Source: HK1 sp965221725
Lineage (GTDB): Bacteria > Pseudomonadota > Gammaproteobacteria > HK1
Length of the DNA stretch: 64,000 bases
Direction: 5' to 3'
NCBI GenBank assembly: GCA_965221725.1
Contig: OZ244909.1
Coordinates: 2,232,001-2,296,000, forward strand
This document shows positions 7,157 to 15,362 of the stretch, piece by piece. A program made the position numbers and the translations under genes. Under the pieces are notes generated by a model that was not told the DNA's origin, ran no database searches, and saw only the letters and a program-made list of their open reading frames with translations. How positions within the stretch are numbered: the stretch's first letter is position 1; every line of letters begins with the position of its first letter.

Positions 7157-9487
7157 ATGGACGAACACCTCGTTGAGGCCCTTGCCGCCGTCGACAGGCC
7201 GGGCGATGTGGTTGCGGCCGGCGAGCGGGACTTGACGATGCCGGGCCTGGAGGTCGAGGGCCTCGGCACGATCGGGCTGCCGCTGCCGAAGGCCCAGGCT
7301 CGTGCCCTGATTCGGCGATGCCGGCAGGCGCCTTACGGCAAGGGGGCGCAGACGGTCGTGGACACGGATGTGCGCCGGGTCTGGGAGATGGACCCGGCGC
7401 AGTTCGAGCTGACCAACCCGAAGTGGGAGGCGCTGATCGCGTCGATCCTCGACGAGGTGAAGCAGCGCCTCGGGCTCGGGGAGTGCAAGCTCTCCGCCCA
7501 CCTGTACAAGTTGCTGCTGTACGAGAAGGGGAACTTCTTTCTCTCGCACCGCGATGGAGAGAGGCTGGATGCGATGGTGGCTACGCTGATCGTGGCGCTG
7601 CCGTCCGCGCACGAAGGCGGAGCGCTGGTGGTCCGGCATGAAGGTCGCGAGCACGAGATCGCTTTTCCCGGCGCGGCCTCCGGGCTCGAGCTGAGCTATG
7701 CGGCCTTCTACGCCGACTGCCCGCACGAGGTCAGGCCCCTGCGCGGTGGCTACCGCCTGTGCCTCGTCTACAACGTGACGTTCGCCCGGTCCCGGCAGCG
7801 CAGGAAGCGGATCGGCGCGCCGTCCTACGGGGCGATCACGGCAAGGATCGCGGAACTTCTCGGCACCTGGTGCGAGACAGACGAGACGCAGAAGCGCGCG
7901 GTGACGCTGGAGCACGCCTACACGCAAGACGGGCTCACGCTCGACCGGCTCAAGGGCGCCGACCGTGCGCGCGCCGAGGTTCTCTTCGAGGCGGCGGAAC
8001 AGGCCGGCTGCGTCGCACATCTCGCCCTGCTTACCCTGTGGCAGCTCGGTGATGTCCACCATGACTACACCGACTACTCCTACCGGCGCCGGCGGTACCG
8101 CTCCCGATACGACGACGATGGTGAAGACCCCGGCCGCGAGTACGAGATGGGAGAGATCATCGAGACCAGTCTGACCGCGAACCACTGGTCCGACCGCCAC
8201 GGCGAAGCCCGCCAGTTCGGTGAGATCAGGGTGGACAAGGCTGAGGTCGTCACCGGCGACGCCCTCGACGACGGAGAGCCGAGCGAGGAGGAGTTCGAGG
8301 GCTATACCGGCAATGCCGGCCTGACCCTGGAGCGTTGGTACCACCGGGCCGCCGTTGTCATCTGGCCGCGCGCACGGCACTTCGCGGTGCTGTGCGATGC
8401 CGGCACGCACGCCGCCATCGGCGGCCTGGAAGCAATGACGAAGGGGCTGCGCCGAGGCGCGAAGCAGCAGCGGGAGGCAGCGCGCAGAGACTGTCTGGGG
8501 TTCGCCGGGGCCATCATCGACGGTTGGACGCCGACGCACGGCACCTGGTTCGGCAGCGAAGACGAGAAGGATGCACGAGGCAAGTTCTCCAAGCTCCTGT
8601 GCCGGCTGGATGATCCCGGGCTGATGCGACGCTTTCTCTCCGAAATCGTGTCGAGCGACGGCAGCGCCGAACTCCACGCCGATTTCGCCAGGCTCGCCCG
8701 GCGTTACGGCCTGAGCACCTTCGAGGCGGAACTCGCGCAGGTGCTGGACACCCCTTCGCCGGCGACGCTGCTTCGCAACGCGCGACTGCTGCACCTGCTC
8801 TGCCGCCAGCCGAACCATGGCAAGGGTGATGCCGCGGTGTGCACCCGGCTGTGCGAGATCGCTGTCGCGGGGCTGGAGCGCTTCGACGCCGAGCCTCCGG
8901 AGAACGCCTGGGGAATCGGGCAGCTTGACCGTACCGCCCTGCTCGTCACGCTGGTGAACGCCATGCTGGACATCGAGGCGAAGCGGCCGCTTCGCTACCT
9001 GATCGATCACACGCTGGCGCACCGTGAACTTTACGACCCGACCGATACGCACCTCGCCGCTATCTTCAAGCTCGCGCCCCGCCTCGAAGCGTTGTCGCCG
9101 CCCGGCCGGGTGATCAGGCACTGGCTGTCGGCCTGCCGGCGCGAGCTGCGGGCGCGCACCGCACAGGCGCCGCAAGCTCCCATCGACTACCGGCGTGATG
9201 CCGAGCTTTCCTGCAAGTGCAGCGACTGTCGCGTGCTCGGTCGCTTCCTCGCGAATCCCGACGAACGCGAGTGCCGCATGCCTCTGAACAAGGATCGACG
9301 CAAGCACCTGCACGGGATCATCGAAGCCAACCGATGCGACCTGACCCACGTCACCGAGCGCAAGGGCCGGCCGTTCACCCTGGTGTGCACGAAGACCACG
9401 GCATCGTACGAGAGGGCCTGCAAGACGTTCGAGCGCGACCAGCGCAACCTCTCGCGGCTCGTCGGGGTCGAGAAGGGGCTCGGATAG
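7157..9487 (+). CDS. Large 2OG-Fe(II) oxygenase family protein
   Basis: This 776-residue protein has an N-terminal 2-oxoglutarate/Fe(II) dioxygenase core. The iron ligands fit an HxD pair His131-Asp133 (FFLSHRDGE) and a distal His190 with 2OG-binding Arg200 (CPHEVRPLRGGYR). The rest, about 550 residues, is a conserved region without a named fold. It has a charged Tyr/Arg/Asp-rich loop near residue 310 and a Cys-rich C-terminus (CKCSDC) that may bind zinc. Such oversized bacterial 2OG proteins form a recognised but uncharacterised family, and the hydroxylation target is unknown. The ATG at 7157 follows a weak GGAG. The gene is not in an operon. Confidence 0.8.
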   Translation: MDEHLVEALAAVDRPGDVVAAGERDLTMPGLEVEGLGTIGLPLPKAQARALIRRCRQAPYGKGAQTVVDTDVRRVWEMDPAQFELTNPKWEALIASILDEVKQRLGLGECKLSAHLYKLLLYEKGNFFLSHRDGERLDAMVATLIVALPSAHEGGALVVRHEGREHEIAFPGAASGLELSYAAFYADCPHEVRPLRGGYRLCLVYNVTFARSRQRRKRIGAPSYGAITARIAELLGTWCETDETQKRAVTLEHAYTQDGLTLDRLKGADRARAEVLFEAAEQAGCVAHLALLTLWQLGDVHHDYTDYSYRRRRYRSRYDDDGEDPGREYEMGEIIETSLTANHWSDRHGEARQFGEIRVDKAEVVTGDALDDGEPSEEEFEGYTGNAGLTLERWYHRAAVVIWPRARHFAVLCDAGTHAAIGGLEAMTKGLRRGAKQQREAARRDCLGFAGAIIDGWTPTHGTWFGSEDEKDARGKFSKLLCRLDDPGLMRRFLSEIVSSDGSAELHADFARLARRYGLSTFEAELAQVLDTPSPATLLRNARLLHLLCRQPNHGKGDAAVCTRLCEIAVAGLERFDAEPPENAWGIGQLDRTALLVTLVNAMLDIEAKRPLRYLIDHTLAHRELYDPTDTHLAAIFKLAPRLEALSPPGRVIRHWLSACRRELRARTAQAPQAPIDYRRDAELSCKCSDCRVLGRFLANPDERECRMPLNKDRRKHLHGIIEANRCDLTHVTERKGRPFTLVCTKTTASYERACKTFERDQRNLSRLVGVEKGLG

Positions 9488-9777
9488 CACGGAGGACTCC
9501 GCACTTGGTGAAGGGGAAAGGTGATGCAAACGGAAAGACAAGCAGGGAATTTTCTACGCCACCCAGCAAGCGAGAGTCCTGACCGGCCCAGATATCACCT
9601 ACGTGCCGACCTGGGCCGGGTTCGTGTTCCTGGCCATCGTGCTCGATGTGTTCAGCCGCAAGGTGGTGGGATGGAACCTGTAGCCGCGCCAGCTCTCTTC
9701 GTACCCCTTCGCGTTCCGCTTGGCGCCCACGTCGCAGGCCTTCGGCAGTTCCCCGACCATCTCCGCTGTTTGCATTG
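9488..9777. other. Degenerate intergenic stretch with IS3 scrap
   Basis: Apart from the IS3 transposase scrap at 9591-9683, no gene is visible between the 2OG oxygenase and the higB remnant. Confidence 0.4.
9591..9683 (+). pseudogene. IS3-family transposase (OrfB) fragment
   Basis: Thirty codons read DITYVPTWAG...LDVFSRKVVGW and then stop. This is the start of the rve integrase core of IS3-family OrfB, with the first catalytic Asp in DITYV and a second conserved Asp in LDVFSR. Nothing upstream or downstream continues the transposase and no terminal repeats remain. Confidence 0.75.
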
Positions 9778-10086
9778 CATCAGACGCCGGTCTTCGAGAA
9801 ATGGTTTCTTGGCTTCAATAAAGAACCCTCAAGCACGGGAGGCAATCGCGAAACGATTGGTTCGGCTCGAAGCCGGAATGCTGGACGATACAAGGTCGCT
9901 GGGCGGAGGTATCAACGAACTCAAGATTCAACATGGGCCGGGATACAGGCTTTACCATACCGTACGCCACGCCGCAAATCGATCATCCTGTTACTTTGCG
10001 GCGGCAACAAAGGCTGTCAATCGCGGGATATTCAGCGCGCCAGAAAGCTCAAGAAGGAGATTGATGATGAAGACAACACGGATTGA
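9778..10086 (+). pseudogene. higB: HigB/RelE-type toxin remnant with two frameshifts
   Basis: Three pieces in alternating frames together make a complete HigB-like toxin of the RelE superfamily. TPVFEKWFLGFNK is in one frame to about 9825. REAIAKRLVRLEAGMLDD through YRLYHT is in a second frame to about 9965. KSIILLLCGGNKG through LKKEIDDED is back in the first frame. No ATG precedes the first piece. The ancestral product was an mRNA interferase cutting ribosome-bound transcripts. The gene overlaps the start of the antitoxin remnant, the normal order for this family. Confidence 0.7.
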
Positions 10087-10364
10087 TCCGGCCGATCATC
10101 CGACATCGGCGCAGGTTCAGGCAGAGCTGATTTCCGAAGCGTTCTTGACGGGTGATCGGACGTTTATTGCCCATGCGCCTGGGACCGTTGCGCGTGCGCG
10201 CGGCATGACTGGAGATCGCGCGGAAATCCGGCGTATCCCGTGAAGCCTTGTACCGGACGTTAAGCAAACAAGGCGATCCGCGCTTGAGTACCCTGACCCA
10301 TGTGCTCGCGGCTCTTGGTTTCGGCCTGGAGGCCAAGGCTCTTCCACCGGTCGACGACAGATGA
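10067..10364 (+). pseudogene. higA: HigA-type antitoxin remnant, frameshifted
   Basis: Translation from 10067 gives MKTTRIDPADHPTSAQ, typical of the addiction-module antitoxin paired with HigB-like toxins, up to about 10210. One extra G (ACTGGAGATCGCG) then shifts the frame to an early stop. The continuation, SGVSREALYRTLSKQGDP through LEAKALPPVDDR, is intact in the next frame and contains the helix-turn-helix. Removing one G restores a single antitoxin of about 100 residues. Confidence 0.7.
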
Positions 10365-10453
10365 ATGCTGAATCGTACGCTGATCACATGTGAATCCTAT
10401 GTCGCACTTTATACCTCTCTGTGTTGAGACAGACCCATGTTTTGATATTCCTG

Positions 10454-10472
10454 CGCGGATCCGGAATCCGCG
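10454..10472. repeat. Short inverted repeat
   Basis: CGCGGAT, a 5-base spacer, then ATCCGCG. It lies between the antitoxin remnant and the secreted-protein gene. It could be a weak terminator stem or an operator; no T-run follows. Confidence 0.3.
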
Positions 10473-10618
10473 GGATCTCCGGACACCTCCCTGACCAACC
10501 GCGGCGCCGGGCACCCGTTGCGCCCTGCAATCCCCTAGGATATCTTCACCCCATTAATCAATCCGCCGGGTGGTTCTTTTGCCCATCCAGTGGACCCAAC
10601 CGCGCAAGGAGAGACATC

Positions 10619-11227
10619 ATGTTCCGCTTGATCTTGTCACCCCCCCCCCCCCTGACCACCGCCCTGGTGGCCCTCTCGCTGATCCTGCCGATAGCCGTGC
10701 AGGCCCAGGACCGGCCCACCACCCCCATCCCCGCCCTCATGGCCGACGCCCACCCCACACCCTGGGGCGGCCGGGCCGCCTACCGCATCCTCCTTGCCGA
10801 CAAGGCGACCGACCGCGTGACGGGCGGGGCCCTGTCCATCACCTATGAGATCGCCTGCACCCGGACAGCGGACCCGGACGGCCCACCCTGCCCATCCGTC
10901 CCCACCCTGCGCCGCAAGACCACGATGCCCTGCGGGGAGGACGAGGCCGGTCTGATCTCGGTCAATCTCGGCACGGCCCCCTATTCCGGCCTCACGACCC
11001 CCTACACCCTGACCCTGACGATCCGGGCCATCGACTTCCTGGCCTGGGATGACGCCACCATCGACCGCATCAACAAAAGCTACCCCCAGCGCTACCAGTA
11101 CAATTCGGCAACGCGCCGGTATGACCGCGTTGACGGCCTCACCTGTCCCAAGACCAACCACGCCCCGGCCCGGGTGACGGACCCGGCGGGCGCCACCTGG
11201 ACCGCCACGGTCACGGTCATGCGATGA
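10619..11227 (+). CDS. Secreted protein with C13 tract in the signal-peptide leader
   Basis: The ATG at 10619 has a good ribosome-binding site (AAGGAGAG at 10606-10613) and gives a 202-residue precursor. After seven codons the gene runs through 13 consecutive C (10640-10652), translated as four prolines. A hydrophobic signal-peptide core and an AVQAQ signal peptidase I site follow. The mature part is small, predicted beta-rich, and has four cysteines (ACT, PPCPS, PCGED, LTCPK) that could form two disulphides in the periplasm. No family is recognised. As read the frame is on; gain or loss of one or two C would abolish the product. The gene at 23461 has the same arrangement. Confidence 0.75.
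   Translation: MFRLILSPPPPLTTALVALSLILPIAVQAQDRPTTPIPALMADAHPTPWGGRAAYRILLADKATDRVTGGALSITYEIACTRTADPDGPPCPSVPTLRRKTTMPCGEDEAGLISVNLGTAPYSGLTTPYTLTLTIRAIDFLAWDDATIDRINKSYPQRYQYNSATRRYDRVDGLTCPKTNHAPARVTDPAGATWTATVTVMR
10640..10652 (+). repeat. Homopolymer C13 inside coding sequence
   Basis: Thirteen C lie directly after codon 7 of the secreted-protein gene. Tracts of this length are hypermutable by slipped-strand mispairing. Confidence 0.85.
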
Positions 11228-11594
11228 CGGCTTTGACCCCCGTATCCCATCCTCATTGAATTGCCGGGTATAGGGGACTTCAGCCTGATCCGCGCGTTGT
11301 CGGTCCTGAACCGCCAGTCGACGGGCTTCGCCGACGCGTTGCGGTGCCGCTGCCATGCAGCGACCTCGCGCACACCATCGCGGCAGGAGATCCGGCGGAT
11401 GCGATTTCAGGAAGCCTGCGGGGGTGGCGCGAGAGGCCACCAGCCGGAATCGAGTGTTGCGTGGTCCTGGGGTGACCCCGGCTGCGAAGCGTACACAGAG
11501 CGCACGCAGGCCGCGTGATGGAGCCTCGAAAGCGGCCGACCGGACGAATCCATGATGTGGCGATACCGCCACCCCGGCCACTCCGGCCGCGGCG
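11228..11594. other. Intergenic, no feature seen
   Basis: These 367 bases separate the convergent secreted-protein and amidase genes. The frames here are shadows; no repeat, hairpin with T-run or RNA gene was seen. Confidence 0.4.
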
Positions 11595-13022
11595 TCACAG
11601 CGGCGGGCGCTGATTTGCGAACCCGGTGATGCCCTCGTAGGCGTGGGCGAGTTGCAGCGCCGCGAAGTCGCACTTCGGCGGGGCGACGATCTGGATGCCG
11701 AGCGGCAGGCCGTCCGGGGTGAAGCCGGCCGGCACCGAGATCGAGGGGCAGCCGGTGACGGTGATGGTGTAGCACGCCGCCATCCAGTCGATGTAGGTCT
11801 CGAGCGCGACGCCGTTGATCGTGCGTACCCAGTCGGTGTCGACCGGGAACGGCGGCACCTGGGTGGTCGGGCAGACGAGGTAGTCGAAGCGGTCGAAGAA
11901 CGCGACCATCCGGTCGAACAGCGCGGCCCGCTTCGCCTCGGCGTACACCACGTCCATGCCGCCGAGCGCGAGACCCTGCTCCGTGTTCCAGATGACGGTG
12001 TCCTTCAACTGCGCCCGATGGTCGCGCAGGTGCGCCTCGTGCGCCATCGCGAAGGCGAATGCGCGCAGGGTCCGGAAGATCTCGTCCACGTCGGTCAAGT
12101 CCGGGTCCGCCTCCTCGACGGTGCCGCCGAGGTCGCCGAAGCGGGCGACCGCAGCGGCGCAGACATCAAGCACCGCGGGCTCCACCGGGTAGCCGCCGAG
12201 GGTCGGGCTCCAGGCGATGCGCACGCCGCGGAAGTCACGCTCGAGCGGCTCGCGGAACGCACTTCCCGGGGTGTCGATGGACAGCGGCACCCGTCGGTCA
12301 GGGCCGGCCATGGCGGAGAGAAGCAGGGCCACGTCGGCCACCCGCCGGCCGATGGGGCCGGCGACGCCCATCGCGTCGTGGAGATTGGTGCGGGGCCACG
12401 TCGGGACCCGGCCCGGCGAGGTGCGAAACCCCACCACGTTGGACCACGACGCGGGGTTGCGCAGTGATCCGCCCATGTCCGTACCGTCCGCGAGCGGCAG
12501 CATCCCGCAGGCGACGGCGACCGCCGCGCCCCCGCTGCTCCCCCCACAGGTGCGGTCGGTGGCGTAGGGGTTCTTCGTGGCCCCGAACACTGCGTTGAAG
12601 GTCTGCGAGCCCGCCCCGAACTCGGGGGTGTTGGTCTTGCCGATGATGATCGCGCCGGCCGCCTTGAGCCGCTCGACGTAAAGATCGTCCCGTTCGGGCA
12701 CGAAGTCGCGGTAGATGGGCGACCCGAACGTGGTGCGGATGCCGCGGGTCAGGGTGAGGTCCTTGCACGCGATCGGCAGTGCGTGGAGCGGCCCCGGCGT
12801 CTCGCCCCGGGCGAGGGCCGCATCCGCCGCCCGCGCCCCTTCCATGGCGGCCTCGGGCGCCAGGGTGACGATGGCGTTGACCTTGGGGTTCACCGCCTCG
12901 ATGCGGTCGAGGTACCGGGTCATCAGCTCCTCGGCGCTCAGCTTGCGCTCGACGAGCCAGCGCACCAGGTCGCGGGCGGGGGCGAAGACGATCTCGGCGT
13001 CCGGGGGAAGGGAGTCGGGCAT
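11595..13022 (-). CDS. Amidase (amidase signature family)
   Basis: This 475-residue protein carries the Ser-cisSer-Lys triad: Lys87 in PIACKDLT, the GGSSGG stretch (Ser162/163) and nucleophile Ser186 in GGSLRNP. It would hydrolyse a carboxamide, but the substrate is not deducible. Assignment as GatA is unlikely because gatB and gatC are absent and the C-terminus is of the stand-alone amidase type. The ATG at 13022 gives the normal start, and the VapC stop lies 15 bases upstream. Its first 20 codons are present again, as a fragment, at 15300-15361. Confidence 0.92.
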   Translation of the reverse strand: MPDSLPPDAEIVFAPARDLVRWLVERKLSAEELMTRYLDRIEAVNPKVNAIVTLAPEAAMEGARAADAALARGETPGPLHALPIACKDLTLTRGIRTTFGSPIYRDFVPERDDLYVERLKAAGAIIIGKTNTPEFGAGSQTFNAVFGATKNPYATDRTCGGSSGGAAVAVACGMLPLADGTDMGGSLRNPASWSNVVGFRTSPGRVPTWPRTNLHDAMGVAGPIGRRVADVALLLSAMAGPDRRVPLSIDTPGSAFREPLERDFRGVRIAWSPTLGGYPVEPAVLDVCAAAVARFGDLGGTVEEADPDLTDVDEIFRTLRAFAFAMAHEAHLRDHRAQLKDTVIWNTEQGLALGGMDVVYAEAKRAALFDRMVAFFDRFDYLVCPTTQVPPFPVDTDWVRTINGVALETYIDWMAACYTITVTGCPSISVPAGFTPDGLPLGIQIVAPPKCDFAALQLAHAYEGITGFANQRPPL

Positions 13023-13037
13023 GGGGCATCTCCGCCC

Positions 13038-13421
13038 TCAGCAGGTCACAACTTGCGAAATCCGCTGGAAGTGACGATCCGAGGTGCACAGAATCAGGGA
13101 ATGCTGGATCGCGAGAGATGCGATCCAGAGGTCGTTGGTCGGGATGGATGCGCCCTTGTGGCGGAGTTGCAGAAAAAGTTGTGCGTAGTGATGCGTCGTG
13201 AGTTCGTCGGGCGCCAGCACCGAGACCCGAGGCCGGCTCAGAAACCGTTGAAGGTTGGCGGCATTGGCCGACTCCTGGTTGCCGGCGGCAAACCCGGCTC
13301 GGAGCTCGGCCAGCACAATGAACGGCATGGAAATGGAATGCGCCGCCCGCAGGATTTCGACCCGCGCCGCATCACCGCGCATGAAATCGCTGTATGCGTT
13401 GGTATCGAGCGCAACATTCAC
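13038..13421 (-). CDS. vapC: VapC-type PIN toxin
   Basis: This 127-residue PIN protein has the four acidic residues expected of VapC: Asp6 (LDTNAY), a Glu in VLAELRAG, Asp in NDLWIA and Asp in TSDRHF. VapC toxins are RNases that cleave tRNA or rRNA. Its ATG overlaps the antitoxin stop by four bases (ATGA), so the two are translationally coupled. The C-terminal codons recur as a scrap at 4665-4688. Confidence 0.88.
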   Translation of the reverse strand: MNVALDTNAYSDFMRGDAARVEILRAAHSISMPFIVLAELRAGFAAGNQESANAANLQRFLSRPRVSVLAPDELTTHHYAQLFLQLRHKGASIPTNDLWIASLAIQHSLILCTSDRHFQRISQVVTC

Positions 13422-13666
13422 TTCCAGGCTTCTTCATCGATGCGTTCGAATGCGGCGACGGCACGGTCGAATTCCGGATCTTCCTGCCAGGTCCCGATCA
13501 AATCGTCGAGATCCGTATTCACCACGGGTTCGGTATTCAGCTCCAGGCCACGGGCAATGGCTTCGATGATGACCGCGTTGAGGCTCTTCGATTCACGCTT
13601 CGCTCGCCTGCGAACCGCGCGATCGACCGCATGGGGAACGGTGCGAACCGTATACTGCGTGCTCAT
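13418..13666 (-). CDS. vapB: Ribbon-helix-helix antitoxin for adjacent VapC
   Basis: The ATG at 13666 gives 82 residues: a basic N-terminal RHH-like segment (TVRTVPHAVDRAVRRRAKRE) and an acidic C-terminal tail expected to bind the toxin. The frame extends upstream but only into scar sequence, so the internal ATG is preferred. It overlaps vapC by four bases. Confidence 0.8.
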   Translation of the reverse strand: MSTQYTVRTVPHAVDRAVRRRAKRESKSLNAVIIEAIARGLELNTEPVVNTDLDDLIGTWQEDPEFDRAVAAFERIDEEAWK

Positions 13667-13777
13667 GATGCAGGCACTGTAGTCTTCCGATGCAGGCAGT
13701 TCAACTCTGTTGCTCGCCGGCCGGGTGTACTCGGCTTTCTGCCATCCCACCCCGGGCACCAACGCCCGAACAGGGGG

Positions 13778-14022
13778 TTGGATGCAGGTGCACCTCGGGT
13801 TGCTGCAGCAGAAATACAGGGGAGCAGTCCTCACGAAGAAGCTCGGTAAGCACCGGAATTGTCTCAGCCGGTGTCGGCGAGGGGTGCGGGGTCCAGGGCT
13901 TTCAGCTTTTCGAAGATCCCGTCGATCACGTTGCTCTTGCCGGCGAACAGCGCATCGGGGCCGCCGGCGTGCACGTTGCTGAATGGTGCTTCGTAGAGGG
14001 CGGAGGGCTCCATGACGCCCCG
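13778..14022 (-). repeat. Mosaic scar: ATPase fragment joined to hsdR fragment
   Basis: Bases 13778-13864 duplicate 5460-5546 of the ATPase gene, and 13862-14022 duplicate about 160 bases of the hsdR remnant from 6727. Each is about 95 percent identical by eye. The two pieces overlap by a TCT microhomology and keep their original minus-strand orientation. In the source they lie about 1.2 kb apart. Confidence 0.85.
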
Positions 14023-14434
14023 GGCGGCCGGTACCGAACCTCGTGTCCTGCGCGTCCTCTACTACCCCAGCGGCCAGCAAGGCTGCGGCCGTCCTCTTCG
14101 TTTGCTCCGTTCTCGGGCCTTTCTCCAGTACCCCATCGTTCCGTTCCGGTTCCGTGTCCAGCCATCGTGCGAAACCCGCTTCTTGCAGATCCAACCTGTT
14201 CTTCAGTCTCTCAGCCCCTTCCTCGCTGTGGATGTCCTTCCCTTCATTGATCATCTCGTACATGACTTGCGCTCTGGCGCCATTGCCTCTCACCTTGCGG
14301 TACACCTGCCTGCTCATCAGATCCGCAGTTTCGGGGACGATGACTCCGCACCCTGTCAGCTCGGCCGTCCCCAGGATTAGCCGGCGCGCTGCGTTCCTGA
14401 CCAGCAGGTTTGCGTCCACCGCGATCTTGCGCAT
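14023..14434 (-). pseudogene. N-terminal fragment of PIN-like protein
   Basis: From the ATG at 14434 about 135 codons (MRKIAVDANLLVRNAARRLI onward) resemble the first 40 percent of the PIN-like protein at 27932-28921: shared ARRLI.GAAEL, VPETA and AQWLD/ARWLD segments and RND..L..GPRT. Similarity ends near 14035, where the frame runs into the hsdR scar. It is truncated and probably inactive. Confidence 0.7.
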
Positions 14435-14542
14435 CTGCCTGCCTCTCTCATGGCGACAGTCCTGAACTCATCGCCGAATCACTGAACCGTACATGTGGCA
14501 TCTGCAGCCGCACACCGACTCCTTGCGCTATCCAGTCCGGAA

Positions 14543-14941
14543 TCAAAGGAGTTCCAGTCCCTCTGCTCGTGCGGCGTCGGCGAGAGCTCGATCCAGTGTT
14601 GCCATCGGGGCCGCCAAACGTACGGCGAGATCGAGGTATGAAGCGTCATAGATCGTCAGGCGATGCTTGCGCGCGAGCGCCACGACGAGGTGGTCATGCA
14701 TGTCTCTCTCGATGCAGATCGGTAAACCGGCCAAGTCATTGAGAAACGTGTCCGAATCGGCCGATTTGATACGTCCACGTCGCTCGTTGACGATCAGGAT
14801 ATTGCGTACCTCGAACCACCACAGAGCTAGTACCACCGCGTAATCATCCGGCAACCGATCCATCACCGTATCCGCCACCGGCGCGTCCTCATCCTCGAAA
14901 CACCAGGATGCGGTGACCGAAGCGTCGAGAACGAACGGCAT
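14543..14941 (-). CDS. vapC: VapC-type PIN toxin
   Basis: This 132-residue protein starts FVLDASVTASWCF with the first PIN Asp. It has Glu in WWFEVRNIL, Asp in IYDASYLDLA and Asp in TLDRAL, so all catalytic acids are present. It belongs to the VapC group usually paired with Phd/YefM antitoxins. Its ATG overlaps the antitoxin stop by one base (TGATG). Confidence 0.9.
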   Translation of the reverse strand: MPFVLDASVTASWCFEDEDAPVADTVMDRLPDDYAVVLALWWFEVRNILIVNERRGRIKSADSDTFLNDLAGLPICIERDMHDHLVVALARKHRLTIYDASYLDLAVRLAAPMATLDRALADAARAEGLELL

Positions 14942-15192
14942 CAGGGTCGGCGCCCCTGATCCCGGGCCGAGAGGATCTCCATGACCGAAACCGACTGCCG
15001 TCTCGCGCGGGCACGCTTCATGCGCGCGATGACTGTGCCGGTGCTGGTGTCATCCCGAGCGCCGTCATCGATCCCCACAAGTCGGGCAACAGGCACCCCT
15101 CGCCGCGTGATTGTGATGGATTCCCCTTTTTCCACGAATCTAAGCAGCTCGGGCAGCCGCGTCTTCGCTTCATGTGAGCCGACGGTTTGCAT
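14941..15192 (-). CDS. Phd/YefM-family antitoxin
   Basis: This 83-residue protein shows the Phd/YefM pattern: SHEAKTRLPELLRFVEKGE, ITITRRGVPVARLV, then a charged C-terminal tail. It would neutralise the downstream VapC and repress the operon. It is the first gene of a coupled pair. Confidence 0.9.
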   Translation of the reverse strand: MQTVGSHEAKTRLPELLRFVEKGESITITRRGVPVARLVGIDDGARDDTSTGTVIARMKRARARRQSVSVMEILSARDQGRRP

Positions 15193-15299
15193 GATGTTCT
15201 CCAGTCATGTCATCAGATCAGTCTATTCAGCCGTCTCCCGAGCGTAACCGAAGCGCCCCCATCGGGCCGTGGGCGAGCACCGGCAAACGAGCTTGCTCC

Positions 15300-15361
15300 C
15301 CAGGTCGCGGGCGGGGGCGAAGACAATCTCGGCGTCCGGGGGAAGGGGGTCGGGCATGGGG
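15300..15361 (-). repeat. 62-bp copy of amidase 5' end
   Basis: Bases 15300-15361 match 12965-13026 with two or three differences and encode the amidase N-terminus (MPDPLPPDAEIVFAPARDL). The copy directly abuts the VapC stop codon at 15363. No further amidase sequence follows. Confidence 0.85.
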
Positions 15362-15362
15362 T

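Noticed and set aside
7121..9541. 806-codon minus-strand open frame opposite the 2OG oxygenase
   Set aside because: Antisense shadow of a well-supported gene in GC-rich DNA; the translation is Arg/Val/Gly-rich with no domain.
11595..13022. Amidase as GatA of the tRNA amidotransferase
   Set aside because: gatB and gatC are not adjacent and the sequence looks like the stand-alone amidase group.
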